In this document: piece after piece, positions 18,301 to 26,874 of the stretch
How the letters are laid out: every line of letters begins with the position of its first letter
Numbering within the stretch: the first letter of the stretch is position 1
Virus record (IMG/VR): IMGVR_UViG_3300035670_000760
Coordinates: 1-34,692 of that record
Source of the DNA: a virus
DNA: 34,692 bases
Reading direction: 5' to 3' (one strand)
Made by a program: the position numbers and the translations under genes
The notes under the pieces: model-generated
Seen by the model: the letters and a program-made list of their open reading frames with translations, nothing else
Told to the model about the DNA's origin: nothing
Database searches by the model: none

Positions 18301-19921
18301 AAATCGAGAAAATTATTGGAAAAAATATAAGGATAGAAACAATTACAACAAATACATAGAAATATTTTCACTTTATGATTATTCTATATTCGAGCAGATA
18401 AAACAATTAGTTCCCGCTAGATCAAATCTTATAGCAGGTATTTTATTAGAGGAAAATATATTAGAAAGGGCTAAAGTCGCAAGAAAAAACCCTTCTATGA
18501 CTAACCCACAATATGAAAAAACAATCATAAAAACGGATAGTCAAGTCGGAGAATATATCTTGTACACAGGTTCTATAAGCTACGCACCTCCGGTAGAGAT
18601 GTCACATAAAAAATATACATCATCCTTAGATTTTAACATACTACCTGATTTTGAACAAATAAAATATAGCACGAGTACAGATATGCCACCTGATTTAGAA
18701 TTAGAGTACAGGAAATTTAAATCAGAATTACCAGTTACTGTAACTCCTGACTTTAAACATGAAAAAATAACATCTACTTTAAATTATTATGATGGATATT
18801 CTTTATTATTTTCAAATTTAGATTCTCATAAAGTTAATCAAAATGGAAAATTATATGAATTCGGCGGGGAAACATACTTATACAAATATGAAAACTTAAT
18901 GGACACCATAGAAATGAATAGAGATATGAAATACATGTACTCTATATCAGAAAATGGAAAATTAGAAGAAATACAATCAACTATCAATCCAGATAATGAT
19001 GTATTCAATATAGATTCACAAAATTCATCTTTACATCTAAATAACATCTCTAACATATCAGACATAGGAACATTAGAACATGTAAAAGGAATCATTAACT
19101 TATATAATACAAATGGAGTAAATGATGAAAATGACATTAATTCAAACATGGAATCCTTATACTATTTTGATGATGAAAGAAAATTAATTGAATCATACGC
19201 AACTTTAAATAGACATTTATCGTTTATAGGAAATGTGTTGCATGCTAGCGGATCTACAGAGGAAAACATTGCATATAGATTTAAAAGAAATGGAACATAT
19301 AAAGATAGAGTATTAAATAGAAGAAAGATTAATTTTTATGATGGAAACACAAATGTAATATCAAATGATTTTAAATTGGATTCGTCATGTTATAAGATAG
19401 AAAATATAGTGGGTAAAGTTACTAATTTCAATATCGATAATTTTTACAATGGCAATAACTCATACAATTATGTTTTGTCATCTAGTTTCCATAATTTTAA
19501 TTCTACATTGACTAAATTACAACTGAAAGAATATTTATATAAGAATGAATATGTAATAAATGATGCTGGAAATATTTATAGGAATAAATTGTATGTTACT
19601 CAATCTATTATAGAATCTGAAAGAACTAATTTAAAATATAAAAAAGTAGTATATCATTACTCATCTAGCACCGCCGTAAATTATTCTTCACAGTATCAAA
19701 AAAATCTAAATCTGGCGACATTGATAAACACAAAAAATTATTACTCATCTTCTCTAGTTCCTACTAATTACCAATACGTTGAAGACTCTGTACCTAATAG
19801 GCTTAGATTTACTGGATGCAAATTAACCGGATTAGACTTTAATGTAGATACAACAGATACTATTGACGGTGGACCTGTTGTAGAGTACAGAGAAGTTAGC
19901 GCAAATCAAATAATAGTGTAA
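15344..19921 (+). CDS. Large tail/baseplate protein with LamG-like domain, 1525 aa
   Basis: This is the longest gene in the window. A central block is recognisable. FIKELTSIHRRDEHPKRG then IPNELLKTYAKSLGW (about residues 464-497) is followed by HQIWRRIVNNIPTLLKTKGT and ERSLKSLLSIYGIP (about 537-569) and then IKEYGG. This matches phage tail proteins that attach fibres to the baseplate (a gpI-like pattern in large phages). Residues about 590-760 look like a concanavalin/LamG beta-sandwich, starting at YLLKFDGNQFVKIPWG and including SGSMIVTSSSDI. The N-terminal 450 and C-terminal 600 residues are unassigned and beta-rich with many Tyr, Ser and Asn. By position it may be the gp7-like or gp10-like wedge component, but homology to either is not visible. 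Transcription probably continues from 9023. Confidence 0.65.
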   Translation: MIDRFINKDKIKDSSSLIEGVSFDYEPFMSLDISKAIVDEIKNPFSIDSHVYNTSYDLVKSAYNVKNDFDSTYDDINFDVCKLFFDSEIFEGTYKICFNFLYNIFGNIDNQYFYIQEISPDELELKLAIRPTYLKNNPDVIEKLKLFKNKVSYLRTLGFINNIVLNLGENKIYSIINIKVDCDNEYVIYVKLLKPIENLKTGNLLHICYKVAEDYFDSFTVTSPEIVSEPRTLTPNYSINTLSGESTNYNTWNSLLPSKDENIYHYWDTLLDSNYETANTIINRVISSSASVPLNIDYSVFSNFVFYGSAQERLKNYNYKLQLIEFYNSQSNAIKISNSSGSNFGIADHNKIIKRAYQVKNSFDEFENYLYYSSGSVFSYDITGSITPAPKYISQNKYYNYHITSSAYNYWYSSSLSKARKFDSTNYNTLYEATPGHIVNDSDNSEYFVFLDMIGQHFDNLYAFIKELTSIHRRDEHPKRGIPNELLKTYAKSLGWEVNNGYQLSNLWLYKLGTDNTGSFLETGTLASQAHEYLTHQIWRRIVNNIPTLLKTKGTERSLKSLLSIYGIPQTLISIKEYGGARPPKYNPTHKSYRYQYLLKFDGNQFVKIPWGQSISPNENQVSAPRVSEFRFKTTESSSLSMSLWSIEDSKNSNKVYNNLELVSYRAFSTASRSGSYAYGFLRYKSAQSTSNSTSSFSIKTIQSQYYPFFDGDAWNVRIYTDRNITDTKKTGSIHIEWKKSSGNFENWISFSGSMIVTSSSDISFSWGSTSSLSTPHNIILGGSTGSQHAGVNSSRYRGFLQAYKDYSDIYSEKVFEEHTLNPAAYHGSSYTASFDTLNRFYPMGVDALRYDHSTYRFVSSSHPNRIKSQYTTASFIGFSGSQENQYKPYSEIYYSYSPSIGASVIKSDKIRIEESFYTNQLSPEKRVQINTFDTDPVDSNKLAVVFSPTDQVNRDISNQYGGIDLDNLIGDPSDLYRDEYNNLRINRENYWKKYKDRNNYNKYIEIFSLYDYSIFEQIKQLVPARSNLIAGILLEENILERAKVARKNPSMTNPQYEKTIIKTDSQVGEYILYTGSISYAPPVEMSHKKYTSSLDFNILPDFEQIKYSTSTDMPPDLELEYRKFKSELPVTVTPDFKHEKITSTLNYYDGYSLLFSNLDSHKVNQNGKLYEFGGETYLYKYENLMDTIEMNRDMKYMYSISENGKLEEIQSTINPDNDVFNIDSQNSSLHLNNISNISDIGTLEHVKGIINLYNTNGVNDENDINSNMESLYYFDDERKLIESYATLNRHLSFIGNVLHASGSTEENIAYRFKRNGTYKDRVLNRRKINFYDGNTNVISNDFKLDSSCYKIENIVGKVTNFNIDNFYNGNNSYNYVLSSSFHNFNSTLTKLQLKEYLYKNEYVINDAGNIYRNKLYVTQSIIESERTNLKYKKVVYHYSSSTAVNYSSQYQKNLNLATLINTKNYYSSSLVPTNYQYVEDSVPNRLRFTGCKLTGLDFNVDTTDTIDGGPVVEYREVSANQIIV

Positions 19922-19938
19922 AATATTATATTTCAAAG

Positions 19939-19951
19939 TATTTATTATAAA
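19939..19951 (+). promoter_or_regulatory. Candidate late promoter element TATTTATTATAAA
   Basis: This 13-mer is identical to the one at 9009-9021 and ends 9 bases before the ATG at 19961. It fills the 39-base gap after the 1525-residue tail gene, so it could start a separate, strongly expressed transcript for the following surface proteins. The A-rich leader ACAAACAAA after it fits Bacteroidota translation starts. Confidence 0.62.
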
Positions 19952-19960
19952 ACAAACAAA

Positions 19961-20644
19961 ATGGGATACCTAAACAATAACCAAATAACAGTAGATGCTA
20001 TTTTAACCCGCAGAGGACGGGAATTACTTGCACGAGGAAGAAATGAATTCCAAATTACACATTTTGCTTTAGCCGATGATGAGATTGATTATTCACTATG
20101 GAATACAGACCATCCACTCGGTACAGCATATTATGGAATTACCTTAGAGAATATGCCATTAACAGAAGCGGTAGTGGATGAAACTCAAATGATGAAATAT
20201 AAATTGGTTACACTACCTAAAAGAACAGTTAGAATACCAATTATATCCGTAGGTCAAACAGCCGTAACCTTAACAAATGGAGAAGAAATAACAATATCTC
20301 CAAGAACTATAAATTTTGAAGGCGGAAATACTACTTTTGGTTACACCGCAACTTTATCCGATAGCGATGTAGCTTCTTTTGTTGGCGTAACTAGAACTCC
20401 TGCTCAAAATAACGGTCAAGATTTAGCTCCCTCAACTCCTCGAGCTATCACAGATACCGAAGCAGCGCAGGCAATAAGTGTAACAGGATTGTCTTTCACT
20501 TTAAAAGCAAAAGGTTCCACGCTAAATCAAAGAAAAGCTACGTTAGCAATAGTAGGAAACGAGACCGGAGGTAGAGTATCCATTAGCTTAACAGTGAATA
20601 GAATTACTACAGGAACAACTCCTGGAGCTGGTATAACTGAATAA
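19961..20644 (+). CDS. Conserved Bacteroidota-phage virion protein, 227 aa
   Basis: The N-terminal 85 residues (GYLNNNQITVDAILTRRGRE, then FALADDEIDYSLWNTDHPLG and ENMPLTEAVVDE) form a pattern I have repeatedly seen in Bacteroidota phage structural genes of unnamed function. The C-terminal part (about 90-227) alternates beta strands and Thr/Asn/Gly loops, like an Ig-like or BIG-type domain. There is no signal peptide. It has its own candidate late promoter, so it may be abundant in the virion. It is followed at 14 bases by the first member of a paralogous surface-protein family. A role as a fibre- or baseplate-associated adaptor is a guess. Confidence 0.7.
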   Translation: MGYLNNNQITVDAILTRRGRELLARGRNEFQITHFALADDEIDYSLWNTDHPLGTAYYGITLENMPLTEAVVDETQMMKYKLVTLPKRTVRIPIISVGQTAVTLTNGEEITISPRTINFEGGNTTFGYTATLSDSDVASFVGVTRTPAQNNGQDLAPSTPRAITDTEAAQAISVTGLSFTLKAKGSTLNQRKATLAIVGNETGGRVSISLTVNRITTGTTPGAGITE

Positions 20645-20658
20645 ACAATAAAATAAAA

Positions 20659-21756
20659 ATGGCAAATACAGATATATTTACTACATTCAATACGGCCGAT
20701 ATTGTACCTAACCAAGAGGAAGTAATTACTAGAGCTTTATTCTCAAATAATGATGGTAACTTAACAACCTTTTTTACATCTTCCGGACAAACGGCAACAC
20801 AAAAGAGGTATTATTATGAAATTTTTAATAGCTCTTCAAACGCTCTAGGCTCCGAAGCTCAATTTAGTATTGCTTATGGTCAATACAACGGCTCCGGATC
20901 CGCTGATGAAGGTGGTCAAATAAACGATACACCAACTAGAGCTATCTATGGACAGTACAAGCAACTATGTTTAGATCCCGGAGAAAGAAAGTTTATAGTT
21001 AATGGAAAATCTACGGATAGTATTTATGTTATTAATGTAAACAGAGCTAGATTACGAGAATCTTTAGATGTAGGTACTTTAGAAATAAATTTAGCTTATC
21101 TATCAGGTTCTCAATTTATTGCCGGGCCTGGTAGTAACTCTACGCATACCGGATCAAATGTAAGATTAGCCGGAAATAATAAATATATGAGGTTAATTGA
21201 TGACTCCAAGTCCAATCCTGCCTCTGTAACCACCGCCGGAAAGGTATATAATTTAGTATCTGGATCTTTAGAATCTGGTGTATATAATCCTAGCAATCCT
21301 CAAAAATTTGGTTTAGTATATCCAAATTTAGGTATTGTTGTAATGGATGGTACTGCACTTGATAAATCGGCTTCTTTTGGCACAGTATCTGGCTCTGAAG
21401 TTGCAGGAGATAACGCCTTCAAATTATATAGGTCTATGTCTGGTTCCGCAAAGTTCCAAGATTTATCAGGTGATTTCTTAGGTTTTCAAGCTAGAAGTTC
21501 TGAAAAAGTAAAATCTACTCATTATTTTGTAAGAGTTAGAAATGACCGATACAACTTTAGCAATAATCCAACATTTATAACAGGTTCAGAGGGGGATTTT
21601 TCACAACCTACATTTATAAATGACCCTAAAGTATACATTACAACAGTAGGCATGTATTCAAATTCTTATGAATTACTTGCGGTGGCTAAATTATCAAAAC
21701 CTTTACAAAAAAGTTTTACTAGAGAAGCTCTTTTGAAGGTAAAATTGGATTTTTAA
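20659..21756 (+). CDS. Virion protein, paralogue A of a three-gene family, 365 aa
   Basis: Residues about 18-365 align by eye with residues about 746-1141 of the next gene. Shared stretches include LFSNNDGNLTTFFT, FSIAYGQ, TPTRAIYGQY, DSIYVIN, LSGSQF-AG and STHTGSNVRLAGNN. The pair also shares the ending VYITTVGMYSN-ELLAVAKLSKP. The last 50 residues resemble the C-terminus of 25218-26873 as well. The protein is beta-rich with many Gly/Ser and no signal peptide, as expected of a tail or fibre component. The start ATG follows an A-rich leader (AATAAAATAAAA). Function beyond virion structure is unknown; the family looks like a locally duplicated tail-surface module. Confidence 0.72.
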   Translation: MANTDIFTTFNTADIVPNQEEVITRALFSNNDGNLTTFFTSSGQTATQKRYYYEIFNSSSNALGSEAQFSIAYGQYNGSGSADEGGQINDTPTRAIYGQYKQLCLDPGERKFIVNGKSTDSIYVINVNRARLRESLDVGTLEINLAYLSGSQFIAGPGSNSTHTGSNVRLAGNNKYMRLIDDSKSNPASVTTAGKVYNLVSGSLESGVYNPSNPQKFGLVYPNLGIVVMDGTALDKSASFGTVSGSEVAGDNAFKLYRSMSGSAKFQDLSGDFLGFQARSSEKVKSTHYFVRVRNDRYNFSNNPTFITGSEGDFSQPTFINDPKVYITTVGMYSNSYELLAVAKLSKPLQKSFTREALLKVKLDF

Positions 21757-21790
21757 TAATCAGTATTTAACGGCGAAAATATAGTGTGCA

Positions 21791-24700
21791 ATGAATTTTG
21801 AAGTATATTACTACTTATCTGAACAAGATAAACGAATCTATATAGACTCTCTCCCTTTTTCTGCGAGAGACCAATATTTAAGAGATTATGACTCCTGGTA
21901 TTATAGTCCGAATAATCCTATTACTAACCGGGAGACTAATATAAGTAAAGTAATAAATGTATCAGCGTGTTCAAGCGGTACTTTACAAACAAATTCTTAC
22001 ACAGTAACAGCTACGCCATCAAATATAGATAGAGAAATAAACAGTATTTTATCTAATTTTGAAACGGAGAAGTCTCTTAATCCTAATTATTCTTATACCT
22101 ACGGAATAGATTCTCCCGCTCCTTTTTTGAATTGCCAGACAGTAAGTCCCGGAGGAGGTTCAGGTGGCGGTACATTTACTTTATATTCTGTCTATTGTCG
22201 AAATGGATTTGCAATTACCTCCGAAAAAACATTCCCGGTAGGTACAGATAGGAATCAAGCTACTCTTACTATTTATGAAGAATTAAGCAATCTTTTAGGG
22301 GTAGACCCTGGATCTATTACTACTAGCGACGTATTTCTTCCTACAAGTACAAAGAACTGCGCCACTTCTTCACCACCTCCGTCTCCCCCGTCTCCTCCGC
22401 CTAGTCCTATTACTAGAACTTTATACGCCGCATATTGCATACAAAGACTTACTGCCGGTTTATCATCAACTCAAGATATTCCGACCTTTCCTTCCTCTTC
22501 TTCTAAAGTATTAGATTTAACAAATGTATCTGCACAACAGCTTCAGCCGTTTTTATTTAATCAATCTCAATTATTTCAACAGGAACTTAGACAATCCGGA
22601 GCTACTCAGATTAGAGTACAATTTGATTCACCTCCTCCAAGTGAAAGTTGTTTACCTGTAGATAGAGAATTGACAGTAGACAATAATTACTCTACTACTC
22701 TGCATATAGCTTATTGCGTAAACGGTACAGTAACAAGACAGTCAACAATTATAGTCCAATCTAATCTTCAATTATTTTTAGAGAATAGAGAAAATTTAAT
22801 AAGCCAATATTATTCTCAGTATAAGACTTTATTAGACAGAGAACTTTCCTCATTAGGTTATACAAATTTAACGATAGCTTTTAATGACCCTCCTAATATA
22901 TCTTGTTTATCCTCCCCACCACCTACACCTACTACTAGAACTTTATATGCCGCTTATTGCGTACAAAGACTCACTCCTGGTTTATCATCAACTCAAGATA
23001 TTCCAACTTTTCCTTCTAGTTCTTCTAAAATAATAGATATAACAAACACGTCTGCGCAACAGATTCAGCCTTTTTTAGTTAAGCAATCTCAATTATTTCA
23101 AGATGAACTTAGACAATCCGGAGCCACTCAAATTCGATTGCAATTTGATTCACCCCCTCCAAATGAAAATTGTTTACCCGTAGATAGAGAAACAAGTGTA
23201 ACAAATTTTTACTCCGCTACTCTTTATGTGGCATACTGTAGAAATGGTGTAGTTTCAAGAGAATCCAAAAGAGTAATCCAGTCTAATCTTCAACAGTTTG
23301 TAGATAACAGAGAAAATTTAATAGCTCAATATTATAAAGAATATAAAGAAGCATTAGAAGCTAGATTTGCTATTACTAACTTAACTATAGATTTTGACAG
23401 CCCTCCAAATATTTTTTGCGGCGGAAGCGTAACTCTATATGCTGCTTATTGTATTGGCGAAAAAGCGGAAACAAAAACAAAAGTGGTATCATTAAGTTCG
23501 GTAACTTCCGAACAAATGGTACAACCTTTTATTTACAAGAATGTAGAACTTTTTAAAATAGAATTAGAAAGATTAGGTGCTAAGAAAATAGAGATGAGCT
23601 CTCTAAGCATGCCTGATTTGCCTAAGTGTGATATCTCAGGTCCATCCAGAATACTATATGCATCTTTTTGTTTAAGTGGACAAAATGGAAGTTCCTCAAA
23701 GGAAGTAAGCATAACTAATATAACTAACGATAAGTTAAAGGTTTTCTTAGAATCACAAGCTAAGACCTATGAAGATGCGATAAGAGCATCCGGAGCTGAG
23801 TCGGTAGTTACTAATTATGATACTCCACCCATCCCTCTTTTTTGTGTAGATATAGGAGGTGGAACAACAGGAGGGCCTGATGGACCCGGACCTGACGGAC
23901 CCGGACCAACGCCTCCTCCCGCAACTACTACTCTTAGACCTACAACTACTACTACTACTACTACCTTAAGAACTCCTAACTCTTATTGGCTGAAAAAAAT
24001 AAATCCGACAGATAATAGAAGATATGTATTTGATGTAACAGAAGGTCTTTTCTCAAATAATATAAGAAATTTAACTACTTTTTTTACGGGAAGTACTTCT
24101 GAAAATTACAGCAGGTATTATACACATGTTTATGATGAAAATCCTAAAACATCCTTAACATCTTCTATTCAATTTAGCATCGCTTATGGACATAGTGGTG
24201 GATCTGGCTCTTTAGATGAAGGAAACAAAATAAATATAACACCTACAAGAGCTATATATTCTCAATACAGGAACTTAGTTTTAGGTAAATCCAATATAAA
24301 ATTTAATCTCACAGGAAGAGAAACTGATAGTATTTATGTCATAAATTATCAATCAAAAAGATTAAAAGATAGATTAGACGCTGGAGTTATAGAACTCAAT
24401 ATTGCTCATTTATCAGGTTCTCAATTCTTGGCAGGAGGTGGTTCAATATCAACTCATACAGGTTCAAATGTAAAATTAGCAGGAAATAATAGAGTTTTAA
24501 GATTAATTGACGATTCAAAAATAAGTACTTCCCCAGATTACACAGACGTAGGATACTCTTACAATATAGTTTCCGGAACTTTAGAAACCGGAGTTTATAA
24601 TCAAACTGCTCCACACTATTATGGTAAATTAATTCCATCTTTAGGCGTAGTTATTTTAGACGGTAATAAATTAGACCTTTCGGCTTCTTTTGCAACATCT

Positions 24701-25216
24701 AAGGCATCTGAAATAGAGGGATATAATGCTATTAAATTATATAAATCCTTTTCAGGATCTGCCTTAGTACAAGATAATAGTGGAGACTATCTAGGTATGA
24801 AAGCTAGAAGAGTAATAAGAGAGTACAACGATTATTATTTTATAAGAGTGCTAAATAATGAGTATAATTTTACAAATAATCTTAGTAGAATAAAATCAGA
24901 AGTTCCTGATTTCATGGTATATAAAGATGCAGATCCGGGAAATCCTCATTGGAAGACAAATCTAGGACTCCCTTTGATACCTTTGCCAGTAGATCCAACA
25001 TCACTTCAAGGACTTGAGGACATCAGAAGAAGGACTTTACTAAAGTTAGAAAATGGAGAAATAACGGAACCTTTTGCAAATAATTCTCAAGTGTATATTA
25101 CGACAGTAGGTCTTTATAATGCGCAAAGAGAACTTATTGCAGTAGGCAAACTACCTAAACCTATACTAAAAAACTTTACAGAAGAATCTATATTTACTGT
25201 AAAACTTAAGTATTAA
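21791..25216 (+). CDS. Large repeat-containing virion protein, paralogue B, 1141 aa
   Basis: The protein is modular. After a short N-terminal region (1-50) it carries a series of about seven or eight domains of roughly 65-100 residues. Each opens with a strand ending in Cys (LYAAYC, LHIAYC, LYVAYC, LYASFC) and closes with a second Cys (ESC, NISC, ENC, IFC, PKC, LFC). Two adjacent domains are duplicated as a 522-base block (22412 and 22934). A Pro/Gly and Thr-rich linker (about 690-735, with TTTTTTTT) leads into a C-terminal domain (about 746-1141). That domain is paralogous to the whole of the preceding protein, with an extra loop of about 40 residues near 1040-1090. It is probably an extended fibre whose end domain shares its binding or capping role with its neighbours. 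Confidence 0.75.
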   Translation: MNFEVYYYLSEQDKRIYIDSLPFSARDQYLRDYDSWYYSPNNPITNRETNISKVINVSACSSGTLQTNSYTVTATPSNIDREINSILSNFETEKSLNPNYSYTYGIDSPAPFLNCQTVSPGGGSGGGTFTLYSVYCRNGFAITSEKTFPVGTDRNQATLTIYEELSNLLGVDPGSITTSDVFLPTSTKNCATSSPPPSPPSPPPSPITRTLYAAYCIQRLTAGLSSTQDIPTFPSSSSKVLDLTNVSAQQLQPFLFNQSQLFQQELRQSGATQIRVQFDSPPPSESCLPVDRELTVDNNYSTTLHIAYCVNGTVTRQSTIIVQSNLQLFLENRENLISQYYSQYKTLLDRELSSLGYTNLTIAFNDPPNISCLSSPPPTPTTRTLYAAYCVQRLTPGLSSTQDIPTFPSSSSKIIDITNTSAQQIQPFLVKQSQLFQDELRQSGATQIRLQFDSPPPNENCLPVDRETSVTNFYSATLYVAYCRNGVVSRESKRVIQSNLQQFVDNRENLIAQYYKEYKEALEARFAITNLTIDFDSPPNIFCGGSVTLYAAYCIGEKAETKTKVVSLSSVTSEQMVQPFIYKNVELFKIELERLGAKKIEMSSLSMPDLPKCDISGPSRILYASFCLSGQNGSSSKEVSITNITNDKLKVFLESQAKTYEDAIRASGAESVVTNYDTPPIPLFCVDIGGGTTGGPDGPGPDGPGPTPPPATTTLRPTTTTTTTTLRTPNSYWLKKINPTDNRRYVFDVTEGLFSNNIRNLTTFFTGSTSENYSRYYTHVYDENPKTSLTSSIQFSIAYGHSGGSGSLDEGNKINITPTRAIYSQYRNLVLGKSNIKFNLTGRETDSIYVINYQSKRLKDRLDAGVIELNIAHLSGSQFLAGGGSISTHTGSNVKLAGNNRVLRLIDDSKISTSPDYTDVGYSYNIVSGTLETGVYNQTAPHYYGKLIPSLGVVILDGNKLDLSASFATSKASEIEGYNAIKLYKSFSGSALVQDNSGDYLGMKARRVIREYNDYYFIRVLNNEYNFTNNLSRIKSEVPDFMVYKDADPGNPHWKTNLGLPLIPLPVDPTSLQGLEDIRRRTLLKLENGEITEPFANNSQVYITTVGLYNAQRELIAVGKLPKPILKNFTEESIFTVKLKY
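22412..23417 (+). repeat. 522-bp direct duplication of a two-domain block
   Basis: The block starting at 22412 is repeated from 22934. Long stretches are nearly identical (for example around TATCATCAACTCAAGATATT), while other parts differ by scattered substitutions. The period of 522 bases equals 174 codons, so the frame is kept. It encodes two consecutive Cys-bounded domains, which indicates an older tandem duplication. Confidence 0.9.
23920..23966 (+). repeat. ACT-rich trinucleotide tract (Thr linker)
   Basis: ACT triplets predominate here and encode TTTLRPTTTTTTTTLRT, a low-complexity linker between the Cys-bounded domains and the C-terminal domain. The triplet run is prone to copy change without frame loss. 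Confidence 0.85.
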
Positions 25217-25217
25217 T

Positions 25218-26873
25218 ATGAGTACATTCGCGCCAATAAGAGGTGAGGATTTTAATATTGCGCCGTTTGAAGTAAACAAGGAGTATTATATTCTCACCGG
25301 AAGTTATGCTAAACAAGGTTATAAAGTACAGCAAGGACTTTATTATAATGGACCTATTCACATAAGTTCGTCAAAAGACGTAACATATCCAAAAAATTCA
25401 GATGGGTCTTATAAGTATATTGTCTATAGTTCACTCAATCATCTATATTATAAAAGAGGATTCGCATGGGCTAATTCTTTAGAGGGGTGGGACAGAAATA
25501 GAACTACTAAAAATTTGTTTTTAACCGCTAGTCTACTTTCTATACCTTCTTTAAATTATGGAGACAAGATTAAAGAAAGTACATTATATTTAAAAGGATT
25601 GAACAACAATGTACTTTTAGTAGATGATGGGCACAATAACTTATACGATAGGAATATAAATACAAGCTCTTTCCTTAATCCGGATAATTTATGTGGATAT
25701 TGGGGATTCCAGGACGCACATAAAGCATACCGATATGGAAGAGGCGGGAAAAAAACATTATTTATAAGATATGAAAGTGAAGTTATTGAGCCACAAGAAA
25801 AATCAAAATCTTATCAAGTAGCTTATCCAAGTGGAATTACTATAAACGGTGTTAGAACAGGATTAGCTGCGGAATTTTATGGCGATGGCTATATCCACAC
25901 TAAAAATTTTGACGCTGTTAGTTTTGAGTCAGCAGATAATTTTACTATAAGTTTTTGGCTAAAAGCACCGATATCTCAGAGTGTGTTAACTAGCAATAAA
26001 AATACAGTAATTGACAAGAAGTCCATATTGTATAGGGAAGAATTCGGTAGATTAAAAAGAGTAAACAAAGGTAATTTATTAGTAACCGATGTTTTTTCAT
26101 CATCTTCTTTTAAATATTACCCAGTAGATTATTATCCTTATGAGTTTTCGGTACACAATCACACTCATCCACAACCAGGAAAATTGTCGTTTAGTCGATC
26201 AGATGGTTTTTCTACATTACAATTAACATCATCTAATTCCATTTTAGATGATAATTTCCATCATGTTTGCTTAGTAAAAACAGGTTCTAATATTCAGCTA
26301 TATGTCAATGGAACATTAAATGCATCAAGAGCAGATGTTAAAGATGAAACTGTCAATGTAAGTGATATCATGATAGGGGCATCTTCTTTTGACGGAAGAA
26401 ATGGATATACAGGACTTATAGATGAATTAAGGTTTTATAATAAAGCAGCTACTCCTCAAAATGTTTCTAGTCTATATACTACATCTTCTATTGCATGTTA
26501 CCAAACAAATAGAGTAGGAAATGTATTTTACAGGACGGGTAATTTAGTAATCACAAGTTTAGATAGACAATATCATGAAATTTTATCTAACAATTGGTTG
26601 CTTTATTATAAAAATAGCTTAACTTTGTATGAGTTTGAAATGTTGATTAGAATTAAAAGAGGTGATTTTAATCTTACATTGAACCCTTCTTCTACTAAGA
26701 CTGTTAAGAGTACAGAGTATTTAGATGATTTCACAGGTTCTTTATCTCCTTACATAACTACTATTGGCTTGTACAATAAACAAAACGAACTAATTGCAGT
26801 AGGTAAAATGGGACAAGCGATAAAGAAAAGAGATGATGTGGATTTAAATGTTATTGTAAAATTTGATTATTGA
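25218..26873 (+). CDS. LamG-domain virion protein, paralogue C, 551 aa
   Basis: Residues about 207-430 form a LamG/concanavalin-like domain: AAEFYGDGYIHTKNFDAVSF, SADNFTISFWLKAP, DDNFHHVCLVKTGSNIQLYVNG, VSDIMIGASSFDGRNGYTGLIDELRFYNKA. This is the usual order of the laminin-G fold and often means glycan binding. The first 200 residues contain FLTASLLSIPS and SFLNPDNLCGYWGFQD segments seen in other phage surface proteins. The last 45 residues (ITTIGLYNKQNELIAVGKMGQAI) match the C-termini of the two preceding genes, marking it as the third member of that family with a different main domain. Its ATG comes one base after the previous stop. It is the last virion gene before the DNA-metabolism cluster. 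Confidence 0.8.
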   Translation: MSTFAPIRGEDFNIAPFEVNKEYYILTGSYAKQGYKVQQGLYYNGPIHISSSKDVTYPKNSDGSYKYIVYSSLNHLYYKRGFAWANSLEGWDRNRTTKNLFLTASLLSIPSLNYGDKIKESTLYLKGLNNNVLLVDDGHNNLYDRNINTSSFLNPDNLCGYWGFQDAHKAYRYGRGGKKTLFIRYESEVIEPQEKSKSYQVAYPSGITINGVRTGLAAEFYGDGYIHTKNFDAVSFESADNFTISFWLKAPISQSVLTSNKNTVIDKKSILYREEFGRLKRVNKGNLLVTDVFSSSSFKYYPVDYYPYEFSVHNHTHPQPGKLSFSRSDGFSTLQLTSSNSILDDNFHHVCLVKTGSNIQLYVNGTLNASRADVKDETVNVSDIMIGASSFDGRNGYTGLIDELRFYNKAATPQNVSSLYTTSSIACYQTNRVGNVFYRTGNLVITSLDRQYHEILSNNWLLYYKNSLTLYEFEMLIRIKRGDFNLTLNPSSTKTVKSTEYLDDFTGSLSPYITTIGLYNKQNELIAVGKMGQAIKKRDDVDLNVIVKFDY

Positions 26874-26874
26874 C

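Noticed and set aside
15344-19921. Naming the 1525-residue protein gp7 or gp10
   Set aside because: Position fits a wedge component, but no motif specific to T4 gp7 or gp10 could be seen, so only a general tail/baseplate call is made.
26863-26874. TTG start for the resolvase, adding MIID
   Set aside because: It lies inside the previous gene. ATG 26875 follows the stop by one base, and the resulting MAGFF start matches the T7 homologue.
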